A DNA stretch of 64,000 bases, taken from assembly GCF_901873445.1 (NCBI RefSeq), contig NZ_CABFLN010000042.1, forward strand, positions 1 through 64,000, in the 5' to 3' direction. The position numbers were made by a program, and so were the translations under genes. The stretch's first letter is position 1, and every line of letters starts with the position of its first letter. The DNA comes from Gemella haemolysans. Its GTDB lineage: Bacteria; Bacillota; Bacilli; Staphylococcales; Gemellaceae. This document shows positions 56,239-64,000 of this stretch, piece after piece. The notes below the pieces were generated by a model that was given only the letters and a program-made list of their open reading frames with translations, was not told where the DNA came from and made no database searches.

Positions 56239-57198
56239 ATGATTAACGAAAATAATATAAAAAGATATTTAGAGATAGGAGAAAATAAAAATTTAGAATT
56301 TAAAGAATCCGAAAATAAGTTTCCAATAAATGCTTTAGAGACAATAAGTGCGTTTGCAAATACGGAAGGAGGAATAATTATTTTGGGAGTGAGTGAAAAA
56401 GAAAAGAATACCATTTCAGGTGTTGTAAATCCTCAAAAACAAATAAAAGAGCTATTTAATCATATGACTAATCCGAGAGAAATTAGTGGGAGCGTATTAA
56501 GTAATGATGATGTCTATAGTGTTCAAGTCCAAGATAAATCTATTATTGTTATCCATGTAGCTCCCGAAAATTATAAAAACAAACCAATATATCTAAAAGA
56601 TAATTCTAATAAGACCTATATTAGATAAGGAGAAGGAGATTATTTAGCAACTGAAGAAATCATACAATCTATGACAAGAGATGCTTCTCGAGACAGTTAT
56701 GACAATAAGTTATTGGATGGATATACTGTTGATGATTTAGATAACCTATCTATTCAAAAGTATAAAGATATTCTAATGAGAAATAATCCTGATCACCCAT
56801 TTAACAACTTATCTACAATAGACTTTTAAAAAAAATAAATGTTATTAAAGAAAAATAATGAGGAATGTTTAACATTAGCAGGACTTTTAGTATTTGGTAA
56901 ACATGCATCGATAAAAGAATACTTACCACATTATAATGTAGAATATATTAGAAAATTTAGTAATACTGAAAATTCCTCTTATTCTGATAGATTAATATAT
57001 GATGGGTATTGGGGAGAAGATAACTTGTTTAATTTCATGTTCTCAGCATTTGAGAAACTCAAATTAACTATTTCCGATAATTCGAAAATTTCAGCAGATT
57101 ATTTGACTAGAGAAAGTAATTCTAAATTGATAATAGCGATAAGAGATTGGGGGCAAATATATGGAGAGTTAAGAATAATGTATGAGGATAGGATATAA
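56239..57198 (+). pseudogene. broken AlbA/Schlafen-type ATP-binding regulator
   Basis: The first part (130 codons) is a typical AlbA_2 DNA-binding domain: NLEFKESENKFP, TISAFANTEGGIIILGV and NKTYIR. The frame then meets a TAA at 56626 but continues in register with GEGDYLATEEI, the expected family continuation. Two more TAA at 56827 and 56836 follow, after which LAGLLVFGKHASIKEYLPHYNVEYIR-type sequence (in pieces LAGLLVFGK and YNVEYIR) continues the family. The C-terminal ATPase part is missing or deleted: IIAIRD jumps to GELRIMYEDRI and a stop. All breaks are in the same frame, so this is a decayed gene by stop mutation and deletion. Confidence 0.8.
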
Positions 57199-57208
57199 AT
57201 AAAAAAAG

Positions 57209-57334
57209 TAGCTTTAATTCTCTTGATGAGTCTAGATTTTACGTCTTTACTTGTCAAGGACGAGGGCTTCGCCTTATAAAATCCTTGACAAGAAAGCCTT
57301 AAAAATCTAAAATAGACTCTAGAGAATAAAAGCC
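57209..57334. repeat. 126-bp imperfect inverted repeat
   Basis: The left arm (57209-57260) and right arm (57282-57334) match after reverse complementing, with few gaps. The inner 11 bases CTTGTCAAGGA pair perfectly and a small GGC-TTC-GCC hairpin caps the loop. It could be a small inverted-repeat element or a large terminator between the pseudogene and trpB. Confidence 0.65.
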
Positions 57335-57425
57335 ACTTAAAGTAATTAAATTTATAAAATTAAATATTATAAACTAGTAGATTTTGGTCAACATAAAGAA
57401 TTTAGAGTTTTATTCACACTCCTAG

Positions 57426-57466
57426 CAACTCAAAAATCGATTTCTCTGAAATCGATTTTTGAGTTG
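57426..57466 (-). terminator. terminator of trpB
   Basis: A perfect 19-bp stem (57426-57444 with 57448-57466) with a TCT loop contains AAAAATCGATTTC. It lies 18 bases beyond the stop codon of trpB and has A5/T5 on both sides. Confidence 0.85.
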
Positions 57467-57483
57467 TGTCTACTTTTTATAGT

Positions 57484-58692
57484 TTATTTATTTCTATTTT
57501 CTAAGTAGTCTGCAATTGCGGCTACGTCTTTGTCTCCACGTCCAGATACGTTAACGATAATTACTTTATCTTTATCTAGTTTTGGAGCACGTTTGATTAC
57601 CTCTGCAAGCGCGTGTGAACTTTCGATTGCTGGGATAATTCCTTCTGTTCTAGTTAATAGAAGTAAAGCGTCGACAGCTTCATTGTCAGTTGCACTTACG
57701 TATTCCGCGCGTTTTGTATCTTTTAGGAATGAGTGTTCAGGTCCGATACCTGGGTAGTCTAATCCTGGAGAGATTGAGTAAACAGGTTTTACTGAACCGT
57801 CTTCGTTGAATAATGCGTAAGTTTTCATACCGTCAACAACCCCTACAGTACCAAGTGTTAGTGTTGCTGCGTGACGATCTGTATCTAGACCACGACCAGC
57901 TGCTTCAACTCCTAGTAATGCTACTTCTTCGTGAGGGATAAATTCAGCGAAAGCACCTATTGCGTTAGATCCACCACCTACACAAGCTACTACTAAGTCA
58001 GGCAGACGTCCTTCTTTTTCTAAGATTTGACGTTTTGCTTCTTGACTGATAACTTTTTGGAAGTCTTTTACAATAGTAGGATATGGGTGAGGTCCTACTG
58101 CAGATCCTAGTACGTAGAAAGTATCGTCGATGTTTTCAATCCATGCTTTGAATGCAGCGTCAACAGCTTCTTTAAGAGTTTTTTCTCCTTCTTGAGCTGC
58201 GTGAACTTTTGCCCCTAGCATTTCCATTCTAAATACATTTAATCTTTGTCTTTCTACATCAAGAGCTCCCATATAGATTTCACATTCCATACCGAACTTC
58301 GCAGCGGCAGCAGCTGTAGCTACACCGTGTTGACCTGCTCCAGTTTCAGCGATAACTTTCTTTTTACCCATACGTTTTGCAAGTAAAATTTGTCCAATAA
58401 CATTGTTAAGTTTGTGTGCTCCAAGGTGATTTAAATCTTCGCGTTTAAGGTAAATTTTTGCTCCTCCAAGGTAGTTTGTTAAACTTTCAGCATAATATAG
58501 TGGAGTTTCACGTCCTGAGTAATCTTTTAAGTAGTGAGCGTACTCTGCTAAAAATTCCTCATCATCTTTGTATTTATCATAAGCTGCTTCTAGTTCATCA
58601 AGGGCTTTTTGCACAACTTCAGGTACGAAGCTTCCTCCAAATTCTCCAAAGTATCCTTTTAAGTTGTTTAAGTTATTTTCTAAGTTTGTCAT
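57484..58692 (-). CDS. trpB: tryptophan synthase beta chain
   Basis: This 402-residue PLP enzyme joins indole and serine to make tryptophan. It has [13 protein letters not shown] near the start, [15 protein letters not shown] with the PLP Lys at 94, [13 protein letters not shown] near 115, GGGSNA (phosphate grip) near 237 and HALAEV and SGRGDKD at the C-terminus. It belongs to the TrpB1 type that normally works with TrpA, but no trpA or other trp gene is beside it. A stand-alone trpB would let the cell use external indole, for example from other oral bacteria (inference). Upstream are a leader peptide and an attenuator. AAAGGAAAT is the ribosome site. Confidence 0.96.
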   Translation of the reverse strand: MTNLENNLNNLKGYFGEFGGSFVPEVVQKALDELEAAYDKYKDDEEFLAEYAHYLKDYSGRETPLYYAESLTNYLGGAKIYLKREDLNHLGAHKLNNVIGQILLAKRMGKKKVIAETGAGQHGVATAAAAAKFGMECEIYMGALDVERQRLNVFRMEMLGAKVHAAQEGEKTLKEAVDAAFKAWIENIDDTFYVLGSAVGPHPYPTIVKDFQKVISQEAKRQILEKEGRLPDLVVACVGGGSNAIGAFAEFIPHEEVALLGVEAAGRGLDTDRHAATLTLGTVGVVDGMKTYALFNEDGSVKPVYSISPGLDYPGIGPEHSFLKDTKRAEYVSATDNEAVDALLLLTRTEGIIPAIESSHALAEVIKRAPKLDKDKVIIVNVSGRGDKDVAAIADYLENRNK

Positions 58693-58749
58693 AATTGTTT
58701 ATTTCCTTTCGAATTGTATATAAGATTTGTTTAAATTTTTTATTTTACT

Positions 58750-58790
58750 CCAAAAAGAAAAGACCGTATAGAATTCTATACGGCCCTTTT
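58750..58790 (-). terminator. attenuator terminator before trpB
   Basis: The 20-base perfect palindrome at 58764-58783 (CCGTATAG, GAATTC centre) is preceded on the transcript by AAAAGGG and followed by TCTTTTCTTTTT. It lies between the leader peptide and trpB, so it can stop transcription before the gene. Confidence 0.85.
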
Positions 58791-58817
58791 GCGAAATTTA
58801 AAACGAATTTTCTACAG

Positions 58818-58892
58818 CCGACATAGACACTTTTTAGAGTACACTAAAGTTGCGTCTACGTCATAAAAACATACACACAACATTATCTACGC
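58818..58892 (-). promoter_or_regulatory. alternative RNA pairings of the trp leader
   Basis: On the transcript, GGCGUAGA (58892-58885, overlapping the last Trp and two Arg codons) can pair over 8 bp with UCUAUGUC (58827-58820). The same segment extended, UCUAUGUCGG (58827-58818), can instead pair with CCGUAUAGA of the terminator stem, with one bulge. A further hairpin UAGACGC/GUGUCUA (58858-58852 with 58830-58824) is possible. The mutually exclusive pairings fit ribosome-controlled attenuation. Confidence 0.6.
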
Positions 58893-58929
58893 CAGTTTTG
58901 CCAAGAGTTTAAAGTTGTTGTTTGTTTCA
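58882..58929 (-). CDS. trpL: trp leader peptide
   Basis: This is a 15-residue open frame, MKQTTTLNSWQNWRR, with a perfect AAGGAGG eight bases before its ATG and two Trp codons near its end. It lies just after the trpB promoter and before the attenuator. In leader-peptide attenuation, a ribosome stalled at Trp codons when Trp-tRNA is scarce favours the antiterminator. The peptide itself probably has no function other than being translated. It is far too short for usual gene calling. Confidence 0.82.
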
Positions 58930-58962
58930 TTTGTAGTTCCTCCTTCTCGTTTTTGTTGTTTT

Positions 58963-58992
58963 TATTATACACATTATTATTTATGAATGCAA
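58963..58992 (-). promoter_or_regulatory. promoter of trpL-trpB
   Basis: On the minus strand TTGCAT and TATAAT are 18 bases apart. Transcription would begin about 25 bases before the leader peptide. Confidence 0.7.
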
Positions 58993-59133
58993 GTTTTTTT
59001 TAATAAATTTCTAAATTTTTCTGACAATTAACTAAAAAACTCATTCTTGTTAAGGTTTTCCAGAGTTGTTTATTATGAAATTTTTTAAGAAGAATTAGTA
59101 TAGTTATTCTTTCTACCTAAACTATTGTAAAAG

Positions 59134-59142
59134 TGATATAAT
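59134..59142 (+). promoter_or_regulatory. extended -10 before walJ
   Basis: TGATATAAT forms an extended -10 element 33 bases before the TTG start; no good -35 is seen. Confidence 0.45.
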
Positions 59143-59174
59143 AGAAAAGTGAAAAATTGGTATGGAGGTGCAAC

Positions 59175-59990
59175 TTGAAATTATCGGTATTAGCCAGCAG
59201 TAGTAGTGGAAATAGTATTTATATAGAGCATAATAATTTTAAATGTTTAGTAGATGCTGGACTGACTGGGAAAAAAGTAGTAGAGAACTTGGCACAAATT
59301 GAGCGTGATATTAAAGATATCAATGCAATTTTTGTAACACATGAACATATTGACCATATTAAAGGAGTAGGAGTACTCGCAAGGAAGTATAACATTCCTG
59401 TTTATGCTAATAAACTTACTTGGCAAAGTATGACTAAGTGTGGTGAAATTAGCTCAGATCTTAAGTTTCATTTTGAAAAAGAAGAAAGTAAGATTTTTGA
59501 TGATGTTGTAGTTAATAGTTTTGGAGTTAGTCATGATGCGATTAATCCACAGTTTTATACTTTTGAGTGTGATGGGAAAAGGGTAAGTATTCTTACGGAT
59601 ACGGGTTACGTTTCTGATAAGATGATTGATTATGTGAAGGATTCTCATACAATAGTTTATGAAAGTAATCATGAGGAGAATGTTCTACTTAGTGGACCTT
59701 ATCCATGGACGACTAAACAGCGTATATTATCAGACATGGGTCACTTATCGAATACAGATTCTGCAAATTATTTAACGAAGATAGTAGGAGATAATACAAA
59801 AAATGTCTTTTTAGCCCACTTAAGTGAGCAAAACAATACGAAAGAACTTGCTCGTATGACAGCTGACATGACTCTTAAAAATAAAGATATAGATTGTATT
59901 TTAGAAGCAGATAAAACTATCGATTGTAATGATAAAATAATTATCATGGATACTGATCCGGTAGTTCCAACTAAGATAATAGAGATATAA
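59175..59990 (+). CDS. walJ: WalJ/YycJ metallo-beta-lactamase-fold hydrolase
   Basis: This 271-residue MBL-fold protein starts MKLSVLASSSSGNSIYIE, the family hallmark, and has the metal motif THEHIDH (His56, His58, Asp60, His61) followed by SHDAINP, TDTGYV and HLSNTDSANYL. WalJ/VicX proteins have DNA-exonuclease activity and are usually encoded behind the walRK two-component system. Here no walRK is adjacent, so the gene has its own promoter. The start is a TTG at 59175, because GGAGG lies six bases upstream; the frame is open earlier but lacks a ribosome site. Confidence 0.9.
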   Translation: MKLSVLASSSSGNSIYIEHNNFKCLVDAGLTGKKVVENLAQIERDIKDINAIFVTHEHIDHIKGVGVLARKYNIPVYANKLTWQSMTKCGEISSDLKFHFEKEESKIFDDVVVNSFGVSHDAINPQFYTFECDGKRVSILTDTGYVSDKMIDYVKDSHTIVYESNHEENVLLSGPYPWTTKQRILSDMGHLSNTDSANYLTKIVGDNTKNVFLAHLSEQNNTKELARMTADMTLKNKDIDCILEADKTIDCNDKIIIMDTDPVVPTKIIEI

Positions 59991-60004
59991 AAAATAATAA
60001 TAAG

Positions 60005-60058
60005 AACAACTCGATAAAATCAGATTTTAAAGAAATTATGATTTTTGAGTTGTTTTTT
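60005..60058 (+). terminator. terminator after walJ
   Basis: AACAACTCGATAAAATCA pairs imperfectly with TGATTTTTGAGTTGTT and ends in T6. It resembles the stem of the dispersed repeats and the trpB terminator. The rest of the gap to 60328 is AT-rich without a gene. Confidence 0.72.
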
Positions 60059-60328
60059 GTTATCTAATGTGGAGAATTTTAGAGGTGAACCAAAGTATTT
60101 AATTAAATATTCAGAAAATTCTAGACTTTTCTCTTTGAATTTTTTCTTTTTTATTGCTTTTTTTCTAAAAATTTTATAATATAGTATTATGTTGTTTTTA
60201 TTTAAGGTTATGATTTATATAATAATCAGATTAAAAATAAAACAATATTAATTGAAAATGTAAAAAGAAATAGAGTTTAATTTATATTAATTATTGATGC
60301 AAGTTATTTTTTAGAAGGAGATAGGTAA

Positions 60329-61333
60329 ATGGAAAAACTATTAGAGATTAAAAATCTAGAAACAGCCTTTAGGATTAAAGATGATTACTTTAATGCTGTT
60401 GATAAAGTTAGTTTAGACCTATATAAAAACGAAGTATTAGCCATCGTTGGAGAAAGTGGTTGTGGTAAGTCGACATTAGCGACTACTATTATGCGTCTTC
60501 ATAATGAAAATCTTACTAAGTCAACTGGAGAAATTATTTTTAATGGGAAAAATATTCTAGACTTAACAGAAGATGAAATGAATAAAATTAGAACAAAAGA
60601 TATTGGAATGATTTTCCAAGATCCACTTTCTTCGTTAAACCCATTACATAGAATTGGAAAACAAATTGAAGAAGCCTTAATTTATCACACAGAATTAAGT
60701 GCTGAAGAAAGACAAAAACGTGTTATTGAATTATTAACTCAGGTTGGTATTCCAAACCCTGAACGTTGTGCAAAACAATATCCACACGAATTATCAGGTG
60801 GTATGCGTCAGCGTGTTATGATAGCTATGGCGATGAGTTGTAAACCAAGTGTTCTTATCGCAGACGAACCTACAACAGCTCTAGATGTTACAATTCAAGC
60901 GCAAATATTAGACCTTATCAAAGAACTTCAAGCAGAAATGCATGCAGGAATTATCCTAATTACTCATGACCTTGGGGTAGTTGCTGAAATGGCTGATAGA
61001 GTAGCTGTACTGTATGCTGGAGAAGTAGTAGAAATTGGAACTGCAGAACAAATCTTCAAAAATCCAAAACACCCGTATACTCGTAGTTTATTACGTAGTA
61101 TTCCTCAACTTGATGATGAAAATTCTAGTGATGACCTTTACGTTATTCAAGGGATGGTACCTTCTCTAAAAACATTAGACAGACAAGGGTGTCGTTTTGC
61201 TGATCGTATATCTTGGGTAAAAGATGAAGAACACGAACACAATCCAACTCTACATGAAGTAGAAGAAGGACATCATGTACGTTGTACATGCTATAAAAAC
61301 TTTGAATTTGAAGGGGAGGAGAACAATGCTTAA
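60329..61333 (+). CDS. oppD: oligopeptide ABC transporter ATP-binding protein
   Basis: This 334-residue ABC ATPase has Walker A GESGCGKST, the Q-loop FQDPLSSLNP, signature LSGGMRQR, Walker B VLIADEPTTALD and the switch His in LITHDLG. The C-terminal oligopeptide-transporter extension with CRF and CTCYKN cysteines is the OppD/DppD-type [4Fe-4S]-like region. It energises peptide uptake with OppF. It is the first gene of oppD-oppF-oppB-oppC with AGAAGGAG as ribosome site, and it overlaps oppF by 8 bases. Confidence 0.94.
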   Translation: MEKLLEIKNLETAFRIKDDYFNAVDKVSLDLYKNEVLAIVGESGCGKSTLATTIMRLHNENLTKSTGEIIFNGKNILDLTEDEMNKIRTKDIGMIFQDPLSSLNPLHRIGKQIEEALIYHTELSAEERQKRVIELLTQVGIPNPERCAKQYPHELSGGMRQRVMIAMAMSCKPSVLIADEPTTALDVTIQAQILDLIKELQAEMHAGIILITHDLGVVAEMADRVAVLYAGEVVEIGTAEQIFKNPKHPYTRSLLRSIPQLDDENSSDDLYVIQGMVPSLKTLDRQGCRFADRISWVKDEEHEHNPTLHEVEEGHHVRCTCYKNFEFEGEENNA

Positions 61334-62258
61334 AGTAGAAAATCTAAAAGTACATTATCCCATTCGCGGTGGATTTTTCAATACAATTAAAGACCATGTC
61401 TATGCAGTAGATGGGGTTGATATTGAAATCGAAGCAGGGAAAACTTATGGACTAATCGGTGAAAGTGGTAGTGGAAAAACTACTGTAGGTAAAGTAGTCT
61501 TAGGTTTAGAAAAAGCAACTGATGGGCAAATTATTTACAAAGATGAAGATATTACTAAAAAAGCAGCTCGTAAAAAACTAAAATATAATCGTGACGTTCA
61601 AATGATTTTCCAAGATGCAATGTCTAGTTTAAATCCTAAAAAACGAATTATAGACATTATTTCAGAACCTATTAACAATTTTGAAAACTTATCAGAAGAA
61701 GAGACTAGAAAACGTATATTAGAACTTCTTAATATCGTAGGTATGGGTGAAGAATCTATGTACAAATATCCATTTGAATTCTCAGGTGGACAACGTCAAC
61801 GTATTGGAGTTGCACGCGCAATTGCATGTAATCCACGTTTAATTGTAGCTGATGAGCCAGTATCTGCTCTTGACCTTTCAGTGCAAGCTCAGGTATTAAA
61901 TTTCATGAAAAAAATCCAAAGAGATTTTAATATAAGTTATTTATTTATCTCTCATGACCTTGGTGTTGTTAAACATATGTGTGATTACATTTATATCATG
62001 TATCGTGGTCGTATCGTAGAACGTGGAACACGTGAAGATATTTATAATAATCCACAGCACATTTATACAAAACGTCTAATCGCAGCGATACCAAGTACAA
62101 ACTTAGATAAAGCTAAAGAAGTAAAAGAAATTAGGCAAGCTGTTGAAGAAGAGTATCAAAAACATTATAATGATTATTTCGATAAAGATGGAAGAGTATA
62201 TCCACTTAAAAAATTAACAGATACACACTATGTAGCTATGAAAGGAGGAGAAGTATAA
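61326..62258 (+). CDS. oppF: oligopeptide ABC transporter ATP-binding protein
   Basis: This 310-residue ABC ATPase, partner of OppD, has Walker A GESGSGKTT, Q-loop FQDAMSSLNP, signature FSGGQRQR, Walker B LIVADEPVSALD and ISHDLG. The C-terminal part ends shortly after PLKKLTDTHYVAMK. The ATG at 61326 is preferred because GGGGAGGAG lies 5 bases upstream, inside the end of oppD. The longer open frame from 61275 lies in oppD coding sequence. The stop overlaps the oppB ATG. Confidence 0.94.
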   Translation: MLKVENLKVHYPIRGGFFNTIKDHVYAVDGVDIEIEAGKTYGLIGESGSGKTTVGKVVLGLEKATDGQIIYKDEDITKKAARKKLKYNRDVQMIFQDAMSSLNPKKRIIDIISEPINNFENLSEEETRKRILELLNIVGMGEESMYKYPFEFSGGQRQRIGVARAIACNPRLIVADEPVSALDLSVQAQVLNFMKKIQRDFNISYLFISHDLGVVKHMCDYIYIMYRGRIVERGTREDIYNNPQHIYTKRLIAAIPSTNLDKAKEVKEIRQAVEEEYQKHYNDYFDKDGRVYPLKKLTDTHYVAMKGGEV

Positions 62259-63223
62259 TGTGGAAAGTAGTTTTAAAACGTTTTTTAGTAATGATACCAC
62301 AACTATTCATCCTTAGTATACTAGTGTTTGGTCTAGCTAAACTTATGCCTGGGGATCCATTTAGTGGTTTAGCAGAAAATCCAAAAATATCTCAAGAACA
62401 AATTGAGGCGATTCGTCAAGCGAGTGGGTTCTATGAACCTTGGTATCAACAATACCTAACTTGGTTAAAAAACTTCATGCACGGTGATTTCGGATTAAGT
62501 TATACTACTGGTAAATCAGTAGGAACACTTTTAGGAGAAAGAATTTTCAATACATTCAATCTGTCATTATTTACTGCGGTAATTATGTATGCAATTGCAA
62601 TTCCTATGGGGATGTATGCAGGTCGTTATAATGGATCTAAATTCGATAAATTCGTTAACTTCTATAACTTCTTCTTCCTAGCGATTCCATCATTCGTATT
62701 ATACTTATTCATGATTGCATTATTTGGATTTGGTTTAGGATGGTTCCCAACAAGTGGATCTGTAGATGTTAACCTTGATCCAGGAACATTCACATACTAT
62801 ATTAACAAACTGCAACACTTAGTTTTACCAGGTATCTGTTTAGCGTTATTATCAACAGTATCAACTGTTCAATATCTACGTAATGAAGTTATCGATGCGA
62901 AACAAAGTGATTATGTTAAAACAGCGCGTTCTAAAGGTGTGCCAGTTAAAAAAGTTTACTCAGGACACATTTTCAGAAACTCTATCTTACCAATCGCAGC
63001 ATTCTTCGGATTTTCTATTACTGGATTATTCAGTGGTGGTATTTTCGTAGAAACAATCTTTGGTTACCCTGGAATGGGACAATTATTCTACCAAAGTATT
63101 CAAGATAGAGACTATAGTGTTGTTACAACATTAATGTTATTCTCAGGATTCTTAACATTGCTTGGTAGTACTTTAAGTGATATTATCATGGCAATTGTTG
63201 ACCCACGTATTAAATTAGACTAG
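62258..63223 (+). CDS. oppB: oligopeptide ABC transporter permease
   Basis: This 321-residue inner permease has six membrane helices. The N-terminal helix with LFILSILVFGLAKLMPGDPF is typical of OppB/DppB, and the cytoplasmic EAA loop DYVKTARSKGVPVKKVYSGH near residue 220 contacts the ATPases (in pieces DYVKTARSKG and VYSGH). It ends with DPRIKLD. It forms the channel with OppC. It overlaps the oppF stop codon (ATG within TAATG), showing translational coupling. Confidence 0.95.
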   Translation: MWKVVLKRFLVMIPQLFILSILVFGLAKLMPGDPFSGLAENPKISQEQIEAIRQASGFYEPWYQQYLTWLKNFMHGDFGLSYTTGKSVGTLLGERIFNTFNLSLFTAVIMYAIAIPMGMYAGRYNGSKFDKFVNFYNFFFLAIPSFVLYLFMIALFGFGLGWFPTSGSVDVNLDPGTFTYYINKLQHLVLPGICLALLSTVSTVQYLRNEVIDAKQSDYVKTARSKGVPVKKVYSGHIFRNSILPIAAFFGFSITGLFSGGIFVETIFGYPGMGQLFYQSIQDRDYSVVTTLMLFSGFLTLLGSTLSDIIMAIVDPRIKLD

Positions 63224-63237
63224 GAGGAAGTTGAACA

Positions 63238-64000
63238 ATGACAAAAGCAAAAGAAGAAAAAGTTATAACTAAAACTCCTTCTGGGTTTTCAGTTGTGGCT
63301 CGTGAATTTAAAAAGGATAAAGGTGCTTTTGCAGCTTTAATCACATTAAGTGCAATTTTAATTTTCGTAGTACTTTTCAATATTTACATTCGTGTGAGTG
63401 GAGTATATAGTACTTACTTTGATGTGGATCTATTAAATATATTCTTAAAACCTGGTGAGGATGGATTCTTATTAGGTACAGACGTAGGTGGTCACTCAGT
63501 TTTTGGTTGGCTGATGATGGGGATGCTTAACTCAATTCTTATCGCAGTTGCTGTAACGGCTTTAACAATTGGGTTTGGTGCTGTAGTAGGATTAGTTATT
63601 GCTTATTACGGTGGACGTGTTGACAACATTGTTATGCGTTTCGTAGACTTTATGGTAATTATACCAACTCTTATGGTAATCATCGTATTTGTAAGTATTA
63701 AACGTGATTACGGACTTGTACTATTCATTCTGATTTTATCAGTATTCGCATGGATGGGGGCAACTCGTTTAGTACGTAGTAAAGCATTATCAGAATCACG
63801 TCGTGATTATGTTCTTGCTTCAAAAACTATGGGAACACCAGATTGGAAAATCATGTTACAAGGAATTCTACCAAACATCAGTTCTATCATCATAGTAGAA
63901 GCTACATTATCATTAGCTGCTAATATGGGTATTGAGGTAGGTTTAACATACCTTGGATTCGGTCTTCCAGCAGGAACACCAAGTATAGGTACAATGTTAT
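63238..64000 (+). CDS. oppC: oligopeptide ABC transporter permease, 5' part
   Basis: The frame starts at the ATG at 63238 with TAGGAGGAAG upstream and stays open to the window end (254 codons visible). It has a charged N-terminus, a first membrane helix around FAALITLSAILIFVV, LGTDVGGHSVFG near residue 80 (the OppC/DppC motif with GTD), several helices and the EAA loop SRRDYVLASKTMGTPDWKIM near residue 190. The 3' end and probably an oppA substrate-binding gene lie beyond the window. Confidence 0.92.
   Translation, partial: MTKAKEEKVITKTPSGFSVVAREFKKDKGAFAALITLSAILIFVVLFNIYIRVSGVYSTYFDVDLLNIFLKPGEDGFLLGTDVGGHSVFGWLMMGMLNSILIAVAVTALTIGFGAVVGLVIAYYGGRVDNIVMRFVDFMVIIPTLMVIIVFVSIKRDYGLVLFILILSVFAWMGATRLVRSKALSESRRDYVLASKTMGTPDWKIMLQGILPNISSIIIVEATLSLAANMGIEVGLTYLGFGLPAGTPSIGTML

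Noticed and set aside
61275..61325. Longer N-terminus for oppF
   Set aside because: It lies within oppD coding sequence and lacks a ribosome site; the ATG at 61326 has GGAGG at proper distance.

Overview
This is a low-GC Gram-positive (Bacillota) chromosome segment. The very AT-rich coding sequence, strong AGGAGG ribosome sites, sortase-anchored surface proteins with YSIRK-type signals, two M26 zinc metalloproteases with an N-terminal LPNTG motif and a streptococcus-like capsule locus all suggest an oral or respiratory commensal close to Gemella or the streptococci. Gemella is my best guess; this is inference, since no rRNA lies in the window.

Left part (1-28 kb): the 3' end of a repeat-rich LANTG surface protein; yebC and an RDD membrane protein; a DeoR-family regulator; a 1976-residue M26 protease on the minus strand; a Gate-domain membrane transporter; a second, 1301-residue M26 protease; a YeiH-family transporter; a FabK-like flavoprotein; a DUF805 membrane protein with a tandem-repeat tail; an AAA ATPase/DUF234 gene bracketed by two nearly identical 41-bp palindromic repeats; the fruR-fruK-fruA fructose operon; a DUF1963 protein; and a small membrane protein. 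Two copies of a dispersed ~180-bp repeat lie in the gaps.

Middle (28.2-50.6 kb): one long surface-polysaccharide operon. It begins with a strong promoter before a diacylglycerol-kinase-type gene, followed by the LCP ligase and cpsB, cpsC and cpsD. Next come a priming sugar-phosphate transferase, a DUF4422 protein, LicD, several glycosyltransferases, a Wzy-like polymerase, a Wzx flippase, two membrane acyltransferases and UDP-galactopyranose mutase. The glf gene plus a galactofuranosyltransferase-like gene point to a galactofuranose-containing, O-acylated polymer. LicD together with the opposed tarJ-tarI pair (CDP-ribitol synthesis) suggests polyol-phosphate or phosphocholine decoration. A TacF-like flippase follows tarIJ but is interrupted by a one-base shift in a run of seven A at its start.

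Right part (50.6-64 kb): an accessory stretch with a degenerate ORF, a GHKL ATPase, a tyrosine recombinase, an unidentified protein with C-terminal membrane helices, a convergent methyltransferase and a broken AlbA-type gene. Housekeeping genes then resume. A stand-alone trpB is preceded by a 15-residue Trp-containing leader peptide and a well-formed attenuator; then follow walJ (yycJ) and the opp oligopeptide ABC operon (oppD, oppF, oppB and the start of oppC), which runs off the window. I saw no tRNA, rRNA, CRISPR array or recognisable IS element.
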